DNA from: an uncultured Bacteroides sp.
GTDB lineage: Bacteria; Bacteroidota; Bacteroidia; Bacteroidales; Bacteroidaceae
Length of the DNA: 64,000 nt
Direction of reading: 5' to 3'
Assembly (NCBI RefSeq): GCF_963676325.1
Contig: NZ_OY781099.1
Coordinates: 992,001-1,056,000 of the forward strand
Position 1 is the first letter of the stretch; each line of letters begins with the position of its first letter. Below are positions 18,766 through 28,153 of this stretch, piece by piece. Under the pieces are notes generated by a model. It ran no database searches, was not told the origin of the DNA, and saw only the letters and a list, made by a program, of their open reading frames with translations. The position numbers and the translations under genes were made by a program.

Positions 18766-21700
18766 ATGGTAAATATATTTTTTAGAATCGGGGATAGACT
18801 TTCATTCCTGACAGGGAAGACTATAGTCTCTATTATTGCACTTCTGTTGCTTAGTTCTTCAGGTTTAGTAAATGCACAAACAACCATAAAAGGACATGTT
18901 GTTGATGAGCGAACCAAAGAACCAATTATTGGTGCCATTGTATTAATCAAGTCAACAACAAAGGGAGTATCTACTGATATCAATGGTCAGTTTGAACTTA
19001 AAACATCAAAGAAGCTTCCGCTTACTTTATCAATAAGTCTGGTAGGATACCGCACTCAGGATATAGATGTATATGATACTGAAGAGCCTGTTTACGCTAC
19101 ACTGACCGAAGATGTAAATCGTCTGAATGAAGTGGTGGTTGTGGGTTACGGTACTCAGTCAAAGAAATCATTCTCGGGAGCAGCTGCTCATGTTAATGGA
19201 GATATAATAAAGGAACTGCCGGTGCAGAGTTTTGATCAGGCATTATCGGGAAGAGCTGCAGGTGTTAGCATAGCTGAACCAAACGGCTTGCTGAATAATC
19301 CTCCGGTAATTCGTATCCGTGGTGTAAACTCTATTTCGTTGAGTTCGTATCCATTGGTGGTAATTGACGGTATTCCTGTAAGCACAGGAAATATTTCTAC
19401 CACTACGGATGTTCCTAATAACCCTTTAGCTGATATAAACCCTTCGGATATAGAATCCATTGATGTATTAAAAGATGCTGCTTCAACTTCTATTTATGGT
19501 TCACGTGCTGCTGCCGGTGTGCTGCTTATTACCACCAAAAGAGGCAAGGCTGGCAAAGTAAAAACAACGTATGAGGGCTGGGTAGGTATTACAAATGCTG
19601 TTCGTTTACCCAAATTGCTTAACTCACAGCAATATGTTGATATAAAGAATGAAGCGGTGCTGAATTCAAAGATTCTGAGCGGAAATGCAAACAATGATAA
19701 TGTGAGCTCTAAGCTATTCTTCCCTTCATATAATGCCGATGGCTCACTGGTAGATACAAACTGGTACGATTATATTTACCGTACTGCGGTTTCTCATAAT
19801 CATGTGGTAACACTTTCGGGAGGAACAGAGAAAACCAATTACTACTTTTCTGCCAACTACTCCAATCAGGAAGGCTTCCTTGTGGATAATGATTTCCAAC
19901 GTAAGGGGATCCGTTTCAATATTGATCATGAAGTAAATAAATGGTTAAGAATTAAAGGTAATGGATCATATAATACAACTAACAACAGAGCCAACAGCTC
20001 TGGTTCTTTACCCGGTTCATCACAATTTCTGGTTGGTGCCGCCCGTATGGCCATTTCCACAGCTCCTAATATCAGTCCTTACAATGCCGATGGCAGCTAT
20101 AATCTGAGTAGCACAGGTAAGATGGGTTCAGGTAACAACTTAGCATCTTCTGCTTTATATAATCCGTTGGCTTTGTTTGAATATAGTCGCAGTACATCTG
20201 ACAATGACCGTTTTATTGGTGGTATCAGTGCAAATATTAAGCTGTTGAAGCATCTGGATTTCAATACCATTTATTCGATAGATCGTTTGAAAACAGAGAC
20301 TGTTAGTTTTTTAAGTCCTAAATTTGGTTCTTCGGGGTATGCTGACGGAGGTTCTGCCACAAATGTATCTGCCTTGAGAGATAACCAGACTTTTACCAAT
20401 ACCTTGAACTATGATCAGGTATTTAATAATAAACACCATGTATCTGCTTTGCTAGGTACCGACTTACAAAAATACAAAACAAGTATATGGGGAGCAAAAG
20501 CTTCTAAAGCATCGGATGATTTTTTTGAAAACTATCAGGGAGGATGGACCAATTATTCTCCTGCCAGCAATTATTTAGGTGAAAGAGCCTTTTACTCTTA
20601 TTTCTCTCGTTTGAGTTATGATTTTGAGGGCAAGTATCTTTTCACTGCTAACCTAAGACGTGATGGTAACTCAGCTTTGGCCGTGGGACATAAATACGGA
20701 AATTTTGGTGGTATATCCGGTGGATGGGTAATCTCTCAGGAGAAGTTTTTCAGGAAATCCTCTTTAGGCAAGTTGTTTGATCAATTGAAACTGAATGCCA
20801 GCTGGGGACGTGTGGGTAATGGTAATCTGACAGATGATTTTGGTTCATTCGATTTATACTCTTCTTCACTTTACGGATCAGTATCTACCTGGGCAATCAG
20901 CCAGTCGGGTAATCCTCTGTTAAGTTGGGAAACCAGTAACCAGACAAATATCGGACTTAACGCAGAATTATTGAAAAAGCGATTGTCTGTGGAAGTTGCC
21001 TATTTTAATAATAATGTGAATGGATTGATTCTGGATACACCTCAGTCTCCTTCAAAAGGAATCCCGGGTAACTCTATTTTAACCAATGTAGGTTCAATGT
21101 ATAATAGGGGAGTGGAACTGACTTTGAACGCCTCTTTAATTCAGAAGAAGAAGTTCTCATGGGATGTGTCGTTCAACTTTACAGGCATCAAGAATGAAGT
21201 CACCCAATTAGCTGGCAACAATGCAGATATTATCGGATATACACATACTTCTGCCAATGCAAACAATGTAACTCGCGTGGGTTATTCTGTAGGTAGCCTG
21301 TTTGGCGCAAAGACAGCAGGGGTAAATCCTGAAAATGGTCGCAGAATATTTATTAATGGTAAAGGTGAAAAAGTACAGTATAGTGCTGTAGTGCCATCGG
21401 GTGAAAGTAACTGGACTTATCTTGACGGAACAAAAGCTCCTGCCATCGGAGTATCTGATTATTATGTATTGGGCAACGCTCTTCCTAAATGGTATGGAGG
21501 TTTGGTAAGTAACCTGAAATATAAGAACTGGGATCTGACTCTGAACTTTACCTATGCAGGTGGAAATTATGTGATGAATGGTACAAAGGCAACCTTGCGC
21601 GACCAGACTTCCTATAACAACTATACCGGAATTCTTGATCGCTGGACCACTCCGGGACAGGTGACTGATATCCCCCGACTGGTTTATAATGACATTATTT

Positions 21701-21987
21701 CCAATGGTACATCATTCCCAATCTCTGCCAATGTGGAGAAAGCAGACTTCCTGAGATTGCAAAATGTGTTGCTGGCTTACAGAGTTCCTGCTAACCTGCT
21801 GAGTAAAGTAAATCTGAGTTCCGCTAAAATCTATGCACAGGTATCCAATGCCTTTTTGATAACAGGATATACAGGTACAGATCCGGAATCATCGGTTAAT
21901 GGTAATTCAAACACCACTCCGGGTGTAGAGCGTAACTCACTGGGACGTGGACGCACATTTACCTTCGGAGTTAATGTAGGATTTTAA
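18766..21987 (+). CDS. SusC-like TonB-dependent outer-membrane transporter
   Basis: A 1073-residue outer-membrane receptor of the SusC/RagA group. After the signal sequence comes a carboxypeptidase-like domain (TIKGHVVDERTKEPIIGA), a TonB box-like stretch (EVVVVGYGTQSKKSF), the plug (IRIRGVNSIS, DVLKDAASTSIYGSRAAAGVLLITTKRG) and a C-terminal barrel ending in an aromatic residue (FGVNVGF). It starts 22 bp after the binding protein and is followed 26 bp later by its SusD partner. Together they should capture and import one ligand; no glycoside hydrolase is in the operon. Confidence 0.95.
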   Translation: MVNIFFRIGDRLSFLTGKTIVSIIALLLLSSSGLVNAQTTIKGHVVDERTKEPIIGAIVLIKSTTKGVSTDINGQFELKTSKKLPLTLSISLVGYRTQDIDVYDTEEPVYATLTEDVNRLNEVVVVGYGTQSKKSFSGAAAHVNGDIIKELPVQSFDQALSGRAAGVSIAEPNGLLNNPPVIRIRGVNSISLSSYPLVVIDGIPVSTGNISTTTDVPNNPLADINPSDIESIDVLKDAASTSIYGSRAAAGVLLITTKRGKAGKVKTTYEGWVGITNAVRLPKLLNSQQYVDIKNEAVLNSKILSGNANNDNVSSKLFFPSYNADGSLVDTNWYDYIYRTAVSHNHVVTLSGGTEKTNYYFSANYSNQEGFLVDNDFQRKGIRFNIDHEVNKWLRIKGNGSYNTTNNRANSSGSLPGSSQFLVGAARMAISTAPNISPYNADGSYNLSSTGKMGSGNNLASSALYNPLALFEYSRSTSDNDRFIGGISANIKLLKHLDFNTIYSIDRLKTETVSFLSPKFGSSGYADGGSATNVSALRDNQTFTNTLNYDQVFNNKHHVSALLGTDLQKYKTSIWGAKASKASDDFFENYQGGWTNYSPASNYLGERAFYSYFSRLSYDFEGKYLFTANLRRDGNSALAVGHKYGNFGGISGGWVISQEKFFRKSSLGKLFDQLKLNASWGRVGNGNLTDDFGSFDLYSSSLYGSVSTWAISQSGNPLLSWETSNQTNIGLNAELLKKRLSVEVAYFNNNVNGLILDTPQSPSKGIPGNSILTNVGSMYNRGVELTLNASLIQKKKFSWDVSFNFTGIKNEVTQLAGNNADIIGYTHTSANANNVTRVGYSVGSLFGAKTAGVNPENGRRIFINGKGEKVQYSAVVPSGESNWTYLDGTKAPAIGVSDYYVLGNALPKWYGGLVSNLKYKNWDLTLNFTYAGGNYVMNGTKATLRDQTSYNNYTGILDRWTTPGQVTDIPRLVYNDIISNGTSFPISANVEKADFLRLQNVLLAYRVPANLLSKVNLSSAKIYAQVSNAFLITGYTGTDPESSVNGNSNTTPGVERNSLGRGRTFTFGVNVGF

Positions 21988-22012
21988 TTACATCACATAA
22001 AAACAGTATATT

Positions 22013-23467
22013 ATGATTCGAATAATAAATAACATATATAAGAAATCCACATTCCTGGGAGTGATACTCGCTTTAGCTCTGACTGTATCGGGTTGCAACA
22101 GTGAACTGAATACTGAATCGGCTACTTCATTAAATGCTAAAAGTATATTTGAAACTCCTGCCCGTATAGAAGGTTTGGTTAACGGAATGTATAAAGCTTT
22201 GAAAGGTGGAAGTCTTTATGGCGGACGCATTCACCTGTATCTTGATGTGCGCGGTGAAGACTTTATCAATATAACCGGGAACTCATATACAGCCTACGAA
22301 AGCTGGAACAATTCCTATACTTCGGGTTCCAATGATATTAATGATACCTGGAAGCAAGCTTATGCCACCATAAATGATGCGAATATTATTATTGATGGAC
22401 TGGCAGAAAGCACCGGAGTGATAAGTGATGCTCTGAAAGCGCAATATATTGCTGAGGCTAAGTTTGTGAGAGCACTTTCTTACTATACACTTGTTACTAT
22501 CTATGCCCGTCCGTATACAGAAAATGACGGAGCATCAAAAGGACTACCTCTTCGCTTGCAACCGGAAACCACATCAGCAAATAATGATCTGGCACGTAGC
22601 ACAGTGAAAGAAGTGTATAAACAGATTCTTGCGGATCTTGATTTTGCAGAAGCTAATCTGCCGGATTCTTATTCTTCTTCATTGCTCAATACAACACGGG
22701 CTCACAAGAATACAGCTATAGCCTTGAAAACAAGAGTATATCTCAATAAAGGTGATTTCCAGAATGTGATAACCGAAGCTAAGAAGATTGTACCTCAAAC
22801 CGTAGCACCATTCTCGGCTGCAACAGGTGTAAAACATACTTTGCAAAGTGATGTAACATCTCTGTTTGGCTCAAACCTTACATCTACGGAGTCTATCCTG
22901 TCAATGCCTTCCACTGCTTCCGATTCATATAGCGGGCAATCAGCCATCGCATATATCTATTATGCCAACAGGGAATATTATCTGAATCCGTCCGGCATAC
23001 TTGGTTCTGCTCTTTGGGGAACCAGTGATGCACGCCGTAATCTGGTAGAGCTGAAGTCGGGCAAATATTATTTAAAGAAATATGCAAAGGTTTCTCCGTA
23101 TATAGATTATATACCTGTAATCCGTTATTCAGAAGTGTTGCTTAATTATGCTGAGGCTGCTTTGAGAACAAATAACAGTGCATTGGCTATTAACCTGCTT
23201 GAAGCAGTACATCATCGCTCGGATGCCGGTTTTGTTTTCCCTGCAAGTTCAGAAAATACAAATACAGCATTGCTGGAAACTATTCGTCAGGAACGCAGAA
23301 TTGAGTTATTGGGTGAAGGCTTCCGATCAAACGATTTGTTACGCGATTTATTAACTATTCCGGCCAAAGGAAGTAGTAGCTTACAGTCTTCATCGGTAGC
23401 ACCAGCAGCAGAAAATTACATATTCCCTCTTCCGGATTCAGAGACTAACTCTAATAAAGCATTATAA
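22013..23467 (+). CDS. SusD/RagB-like surface lipoprotein
   Basis: A 484-residue lipoprotein with a lipobox at C28 (TVSGCNSEL). The SusD core is seen in DTWKQAYATINDANIIIDGL and AQYIAEAKFVRALSYYTLV, and the C-terminal part has the family's RQERRIELLGEGFRSNDLLR stretch. It caps the adjacent SusC barrel and binds ligand at the cell surface. The 4-bp gap to the next gene indicates tight co-transcription with the Ntn hydrolase. Confidence 0.93.
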   Translation: MIRIINNIYKKSTFLGVILALALTVSGCNSELNTESATSLNAKSIFETPARIEGLVNGMYKALKGGSLYGGRIHLYLDVRGEDFINITGNSYTAYESWNNSYTSGSNDINDTWKQAYATINDANIIIDGLAESTGVISDALKAQYIAEAKFVRALSYYTLVTIYARPYTENDGASKGLPLRLQPETTSANNDLARSTVKEVYKQILADLDFAEANLPDSYSSSLLNTTRAHKNTAIALKTRVYLNKGDFQNVITEAKKIVPQTVAPFSAATGVKHTLQSDVTSLFGSNLTSTESILSMPSTASDSYSGQSAIAYIYYANREYYLNPSGILGSALWGTSDARRNLVELKSGKYYLKKYAKVSPYIDYIPVIRYSEVLLNYAEAALRTNNSALAINLLEAVHHRSDAGFVFPASSENTNTALLETIRQERRIELLGEGFRSNDLLRDLLTIPAKGSSSLQSSSVAPAAENYIFPLPDSETNSNKAL

Positions 23468-23471
23468 TAAT

Positions 23472-24686
23472 ATGAAGAAGTTTGTTGTCTATATATTGCT
23501 TCTGTTTGCAGGAATTCTGCAGGCAGAAGCTTGTACTACAGCCGTAATTTCAGGCAAATTTACCGCCGATGGTCGTCCTTTGCTGTTCAAACAACGTGAT
23601 ACTCACGATCCGAACAATAAATTTGAGTCGTTTACAGATGGTAAATACACTTATGTGGCAGTAGTCAGCACTCGTGATTCTGGTAAAAAAGGAGTGTTCG
23701 GCGGCCATAACAGTGCCGGCTTTGCCATCATCAATTCAGCATCCTACAATCTGAATCCCGGACTGGACGGAGACGAGAAAGGACTCGATGGCTATATCAT
23801 GAAACTAGCTCTGCAAACATGTGCTTCATTAGCTGATTTTGAACACTTGCTCGACAGTCTGCCACGCCCCATTCGTGCCAGCTCCAACTTTGGAGTAATT
23901 GATGCTCACGGTGGTGCGGCTTATTATGAAACAAGTGATAAGAAATATGTGAAATATGATGCCAATGACGAAAGTGCAGCTCCTTTTGGATACATAATCC
24001 GAACCAACTTCTCTTTCTCGGGAGACCGGGCACGTGATAAAGGACTGGCCCGTTTTGATGTAGCTTCGGAACTATTTTATCAGGCTTCTCTGAAAAAAGA
24101 AATCTCTTATCAGTTTATACTGAAAGAAGTATCGCGCAGCCTCAAACATGGATTAACCGGAGTCGATTTATATAATAATATACCGGCTGATGGGAATAAA
24201 GCAGTACTGGTTCCTTTTCGTGATTTTATTCCTCGTTATCTCACAACTTCCGTTCTGGTATTTCAGGGAGTAAAAGACAAAGAACCTGCATCGCAAACTA
24301 TACTTTGGTCAGTGCTGGGTTGTCCGCTCACTTCAGTTGCCGTTCCTATTCTGGTAAACAGCAAAGGCTATTTGCCAAAGATTCTGACCTCGGAAGGCGA
24401 AGCTTCAGCACCACTTTTTGACTGGGCATCCAGATTAAAGCAAAAATTGTTCCCGATAGACCGTGGAGAAGGAGAAGATTATCTTAATTTAGCGGCGTTA
24501 ATTTCAAAAGACAACAAAGGAATCCTTCAGACACTTGATCCGGCAGAGAATCGTGTTATTGCCGAGTCACAGAAATACATCAGCAAATGGAGAACTGAAG
24601 GAGTAAAGCCTGAAGAACTTAAGAAACTGGACGAGTGGATTGATCAATATTTAACCGATTATTATAAAACGACTTATAGCTTATGA
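23472..24686 (+). CDS. Ntn hydrolase, C45 / carcinine hydrolase-isopenicillin N acyltransferase-like
   Basis: A 404-residue secreted amidohydrolase. The signal peptide (MKKFVVYILLLFAGILQAEA) should be cut just before C21, leaving a free N-terminal cysteine, the nucleophile of Ntn amidases. The following CTTAVISGKFTADGRPLL and QRDTHD resemble the choloylglycine/C45 group that cleaves linear amide bonds. Substrate cannot be read from sequence. Its stop overlaps the next start (ATGA), and SusCD lie just upstream, so the imported ligand probably carries an amide bond. Confidence 0.75.
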   Translation: MKKFVVYILLLFAGILQAEACTTAVISGKFTADGRPLLFKQRDTHDPNNKFESFTDGKYTYVAVVSTRDSGKKGVFGGHNSAGFAIINSASYNLNPGLDGDEKGLDGYIMKLALQTCASLADFEHLLDSLPRPIRASSNFGVIDAHGGAAYYETSDKKYVKYDANDESAAPFGYIIRTNFSFSGDRARDKGLARFDVASELFYQASLKKEISYQFILKEVSRSLKHGLTGVDLYNNIPADGNKAVLVPFRDFIPRYLTTSVLVFQGVKDKEPASQTILWSVLGCPLTSVAVPILVNSKGYLPKILTSEGEASAPLFDWASRLKQKLFPIDRGEGEDYLNLAALISKDNKGILQTLDPAENRVIAESQKYISKWRTEGVKPEELKKLDEWIDQYLTDYYKTTYSL

Positions 24687-25675
24687 AAAGAAGAATTTTA
24701 GCACTAGGTATTGCAGCATTAGCCTTTACTTTAGCACATGCGCAAGAGAAAAGTACGTTGCATCTTAGTGGCACAACAAATGGAGTTTCAACAGGAAAAG
24801 TGTATCTGCACAAGTTTATAGATAAATACTATACTGTTATTGACTCGGCAAGCATACAGAAAGGAACATTCTCTTTCTCAACAAAAGCAGTGCTCCCCGA
24901 AGTTTATGGTATTTCTTTAGGCACTAAAGATAGTCCTTACATGCTGTTTCTGGATAATAATCAGGTAACAATAAAGCTTGATTCTGTAGATCAGTATAGA
25001 AATACACAGGTAAATGGTTCGGCTCAGCATGCTCTTTTTGTTCAGTATAAACAGCAGGAAGATGTGAAGATTGATCAGTTTATTAAGCAACATCCTTCTT
25101 CTATTGTGTCTGTTTACGCATTATACAGAGATTTTTCCTACAGACTGACACCTGCCGAGATACAAGCAAATATAAAACTGCTTGCTCCGGCATTACAGAA
25201 AACAAACTATGTGCAGGTTCTCAATAATCTGATTAAAACATGGGATAAAGTAGCTGTGGGAAAGCAGGCTCCTGAATTCTCGGCAAAAACCCCTGAAGGC
25301 ACAACTGTAAGCCTGTCAAACCGCCTTGGAAAAGGATATCTGCTTATTGATTTCTGGGCATCTTGGTGTCCCGGTTGCAGAAAGGAGAATCCCGGAATAG
25401 TAAAAGTCTACAATAAATACAAAGACAAAGGTTTTGATATCCTGGGCGTTTCATTAGACAGAACAAAAGATAAATGGATAAAGGCCATTGCCGATGATCA
25501 TCTGGACTGGACACAAGTATCAGAACTAAAGTTCTGGCAGAGTGATGCCGTAACCAAGTATGGCATAAGAGTGATCCCATCTAATGTTCTGGTAGATTCA
25601 AAAGGAACTATCGTTGCCAGAAACCTTTTTGGTGAAGATTTGGATAAGTTGTTATATCAGTTGTTAAGTAAGTAA
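24683..25675 (+). CDS. TlpA-like thiol-disulfide oxidoreductase with DUF4369-like N-domain
   Basis: A 330-residue periplasmic protein. A signal peptide ends at AHAQ; residues ~24-120 form the beta-rich DUF4369-type domain common in Bacteroidetes (STLHLSGTTNGVSTGKVYL); the C-terminal half is a thioredoxin fold with the CPGC active site (C229, C232, in FWASWCPGC) and a cis-proline region at GIRVIPSNVLVD. It is the last gene of the five-gene operon. It may keep the Ntn hydrolase's cysteine reduced, an inference from context only. Confidence 0.88.
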   Translation: MKRRILALGIAALAFTLAHAQEKSTLHLSGTTNGVSTGKVYLHKFIDKYYTVIDSASIQKGTFSFSTKAVLPEVYGISLGTKDSPYMLFLDNNQVTIKLDSVDQYRNTQVNGSAQHALFVQYKQQEDVKIDQFIKQHPSSIVSVYALYRDFSYRLTPAEIQANIKLLAPALQKTNYVQVLNNLIKTWDKVAVGKQAPEFSAKTPEGTTVSLSNRLGKGYLLIDFWASWCPGCRKENPGIVKVYNKYKDKGFDILGVSLDRTKDKWIKAIADDHLDWTQVSELKFWQSDAVTKYGIRVIPSNVLVDSKGTIVARNLFGEDLDKLLYQLLSK

Positions 25676-25688
25676 TGTTTGTGTAAGT

Positions 25689-25720
25689 GCCTGCTGGAAA
25701 TTTCTGGCAGGCTTTTTTTT
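25689..25720 (+). terminator. Terminator of the SusCD-Ntn operon
   Basis: GCCTGC at 25689 pairs with GCAGGC ending at 25712, with wobble pairs inside, followed by eight T. Confidence 0.85.
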
Positions 25721-25734
25721 CTTTCTAGAAAATA

Positions 25735-25870
25735 AAAAACACAAAATCATCTGCTACCTGCTACTAAAATTGAATAAATCCCCCTGTTTATAGGCCTTTT
25801 TGGTGGTGGCAGATAAACTTTTGATACAAATCATCTGCTACTAAAATTTGCTATCTGCTACTAAATTCAT
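25735..25870 (+). repeat. Left copy of the ATCTGCTACT intergenic repeat
   Basis: About 130 bp containing CTGCTAC(T) four times (25749, 25758, 25833, 25853) plus a CCCCTGTTTATAGG core. The reverse complement of 26778-26900 aligns over nearly the whole length with scattered differences, including GAATAAAT before the core and GATACA after it. A tail fragment recurs at 57880-57940. No coding frame is conserved. Confidence 0.8.
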
Positions 25871-25920
25871 TGTTTTTTGCTAATGAAAATTTCATCGTTT
25901 GACTTTTCGCCCGGTCTCTA

Positions 25921-26478
25921 TTAATAATATTTATCAGACCCTCGTGCTATAATTAACTTATTAGTCTTTGTCTTTTTTATAAAGTGGTTCAATCGTTTAT
26001 TAAATTCCTCCGGCCTGTTACGGGCAGCTTCGATGTATGCAAGGCGAATTCTCTTATATGAATCAGAGAATAGACAATAGTTCTCCCACGTAACAGAATC
26101 TTTTTTTAGTTCATTGAGAATATCTGCCGGAAAAGTATATTCCTGATTGGTGATGTTTTTTATAGAATCCACTACCAGAGGATGAATCAGATTATTTTTG
26201 TATAACCATGCTATCCGCTCCTTATTCAATTGAGAATAGGTACTTGAAGGATTCCTGACCGAATAGCGTTGTATTGTGCTGGTTTCTGTATAAGACCTTA
26301 CAGTACTATCAATCCATCCAAAACATAAAGCTTCCTCAACAGCATCATTATATGACACAGATTTTATGCCCGATAATTTATTCGGAAAGATAAGCCATAC
26401 CTCTCTTTGTGTTTGAAAATTGCTTTCCAGCCACTTTCTCCAGATAGATCTGTCCTCAGCTTGAAATGTCTCTATCAT
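25921..26478 (-). CDS. YdeI/OmdA family protein
   Basis: A 185-residue cytoplasmic protein of the YdeI/OmdA-associated family, sometimes annotated as bacteriocin-protection protein; its biochemical activity is not known. Family stretches visible are WRKWLESNFQTQREVWLIF, YNDAVEEALCFGWIDSTV and, at the C-terminus, RPEEFNKRLNHFIKKTKTNK. The start is the ATG at 26478 because a -7 element lies just upstream at 26506-26499; a further in-frame ATG at 26535 would be outside the transcript. It is the only gene on the minus strand in the first 35 kb, and it sits between the two inverted repeat copies. Confidence 0.8.
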   Translation of the reverse strand: MIETFQAEDRSIWRKWLESNFQTQREVWLIFPNKLSGIKSVSYNDAVEEALCFGWIDSTVRSYTETSTIQRYSVRNPSSTYSQLNKERIAWLYKNNLIHPLVVDSIKNITNQEYTFPADILNELKKDSVTWENYCLFSDSYKRIRLAYIEAARNRPEEFNKRLNHFIKKTKTNKLIIARGSDKYY

Positions 26479-26498
26479 ATTAAACCTTTTTATGTTTG

Positions 26499-26506
26499 CA
26501 AAAATA
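26499..26506 (-). promoter_or_regulatory. -7 promoter element of the YdeI-like gene
   Basis: Reading the minus strand gives TATTTTTG, matching TAnnTTTG, about 20 bp before the ATG. It fixes the start codon. Confidence 0.6.
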
Positions 26507-26611
26507 CGGATAATTCTCTGATTACCTTCAGGCAAATTGTAATTATCAGCCCGGAGTTTAGCTAAACTCCGGTTTACATTTTAAAAAATTACTAGACTAA
26601 TTTGTGCATCC

Positions 26612-26686
26612 TTGTACAAAAGAATGCATTCTTCTGTACAAAACAATTAATTCTTTTGTACAGAAGAAAGATTTGTTTTGTACAAG
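26612..26686. repeat. 22-bp-periodic TGTACA palindrome array, copy 1
   Basis: TGTACA starts at 26613, 26635, 26657 and 26679, exactly 22 bp apart. Midway in each spacer sits a second small palindrome or near-palindrome (ATGCAT, AATTAATT, AAAGATTT), so dyads recur every 11 bp. A second array with the same spacing and first unit (TTGTACAAAAGAATGCATT) is at 58032-58106. The rest of the 26479-27096 gap holds the right repeat copy and the GH43 promoter. Confidence 0.9.
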
Positions 26687-26777
26687 ATAACACAAACATC
26701 CCGCCTGAAAAATAAAATCTTCCGAGTAGAAAATAAAAGTTCCGGTTGCATCCTTGTAAACAACAAAGTTGGCAAAT

Positions 26778-26900
26778 CTAGTAGCAGATGTCGCTAATTA
26801 GTAGCAGATAAAATGTATCGAAAATTTATCTGCTACTGGCTGTAAAGCCCATAAACAGGGCTATTTATTGAACTTTAGTAGCAGGTAGCAGTAACTTTTT
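26778..26900 (-). repeat. Right copy of the ATCTGCTACT repeat, inverted
   Basis: Contains AGTAGCAGAT at 26780 and 26800, ATCTGCTACT at 26828 and AGTAGCAGGTAGCAG at 26878. Its reverse complement matches 25735-25870. The pair brackets the YdeI-like gene and the TGTACA array. Confidence 0.8.
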
Positions 26901-27055
26901 ATTTTTTTGTTTTTATTGAGAGTTTCCAATGAAGATTTTTGTAAATCTGTACTGCCAGACTGCTAGACTTATATCGAGAAAACAAAAATGTTCTTAGGGA
27001 TAGTATAAGTGCGAACAGATTTCACTTTTCTTTTTTCAGATACAAATAGAAGTAG

Positions 27056-27063
27056 TATCTTTG
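27056..27063 (+). promoter_or_regulatory. -7 promoter element of the GH43-like gene
   Basis: TATCTTTG lies 33 bp before the start codon and fits TAnnTTTG. Confidence 0.6.
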
Positions 27064-27096
27064 ATGCATTATTGTTAAACACAAAACCTATTATAA

Positions 27097-28083
27097 ATGA
27101 AAAGATCTGTTTTAAGTCTGCTGGCTTTCCTTATCCTTGTTGGAGTAAAAGCACACACAACTGTTAGTCGTGATAAAGATTATGCTGCTTATCTGTTTGT
27201 TTACTTCACAGGCAATACAGGCGCAGAGGAATCCGTGCGTTATGCAATTAGTAATAACGGCTACTCATATTATGCTCTGAATGGAAATGAGCCGGTACTT
27301 GATTCCAAAGTAATAAGTTCAACAGGAGGCGTGCGCGATCCGCATATTTTAAGAGGAGCAGATGGCAAGACTTTCTATATGGTACTAACTGATATGGTTT
27401 GTGCTAATGGATGGGATTCAAACCGTGCAATGGTACTGTTGAAATCAACCGATTTAATAAACTGGAAACATTCCGTAGTAAACATACAAAAACGATATAA
27501 AGGTCAGGAAGATCTGAAACGTGTTTGGGCACCACAAACCATATTCGACAAGAAAGCAGGTAAATACATGATTTACTGGTCAATTCAATATGGAGCAGGA
27601 GCAGATGTTATTTATTACGCCTATGCCAATAAAGATTTCACAGACCTGGAAGGAGAACCAAAACCATTGTTCCTGCCAGCCAACGGAAAATCATGCATAG
27701 ACGGAGACATCATTTATAAAGACGGTGTTTTTCATCTCTTCTATAAAACCGAAGGTCACGGAAACGGCATCAAGAAAGCAACCACCCGCTCGCTGACTTC
27801 AGGCAAATGGACAGAACAGGAAGACTACAAACAACAGACAAAAGAAGCGGTTGAAGGTGCTGGAGTCTTTAAAATGATAAATTCGAATAAATATATCCTG
27901 ATGTACGACGTGTACATGAAAGGAAAATATCAGTTTACAGAGAGCACAGACTTAGACCATTTCAAAGTGATAGACAATGAGGTGAAGATGAATTTCCATC
28001 CTCGTCACGGAACTGTTATTCCTATTACCCGCAAAGAGCTGAAAGCTTTAACCGATAAGTGGGGAAAGCCGGAAGGGTTGTAA
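27097..28083 (+). CDS. GH43-like five-bladed beta-propeller glycosidase
   Basis: Secreted 328-residue protein with a signal peptide ending near GVKAH. The propeller pattern and the three acid-bearing stretches expected of GH43 are present: GGVRDPHILRG (base region), CIDGDIIYKDG (pKa-modulating aspartate region) and EAVEGAGVFK (acid region). GH43 enzymes are mostly arabinofuranosidases, xylosidases or galactosidases; the specificity cannot be read here. It is a single-gene transcript with its own promoter and a hairpin terminator, outside the main glycan operons. Confidence 0.75.
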   Translation: MKRSVLSLLAFLILVGVKAHTTVSRDKDYAAYLFVYFTGNTGAEESVRYAISNNGYSYYALNGNEPVLDSKVISSTGGVRDPHILRGADGKTFYMVLTDMVCANGWDSNRAMVLLKSTDLINWKHSVVNIQKRYKGQEDLKRVWAPQTIFDKKAGKYMIYWSIQYGAGADVIYYAYANKDFTDLEGEPKPLFLPANGKSCIDGDIIYKDGVFHLFYKTEGHGNGIKKATTRSLTSGKWTEQEDYKQQTKEAVEGAGVFKMINSNKYILMYDVYMKGKYQFTESTDLDHFKVIDNEVKMNFHPRHGTVIPITRKELKALTDKWGKPEGL

Positions 28084-28122
28084 GCTGCTGTTAGTGAAGT
28101 GATACTATAAGACAAGAAACAT

Positions 28123-28153
28123 AAAAGTGTAATATGCAGAATATTGCACTTTT
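28123..28153 (+). terminator. Hairpin terminator, first copy of a duplicated intergenic sequence
   Basis: Arms AAAAGTGTAATAT and ATATTGCACTTTT enclose GCAGA. The same hairpin recurs at 32648-32679, and similarity continues downstream to a TATATTTG element (28179-28186 here, 34619-34626 there). The rest of the 28084-28430 gap holds a second promoter and no gene. Confidence 0.75.

Noticed and set aside
26612..26686. Possible small CRISPR-like array
   Set aside because: The constant part is only six to eight bases, the spacers are themselves dyads, and no cas genes are near.
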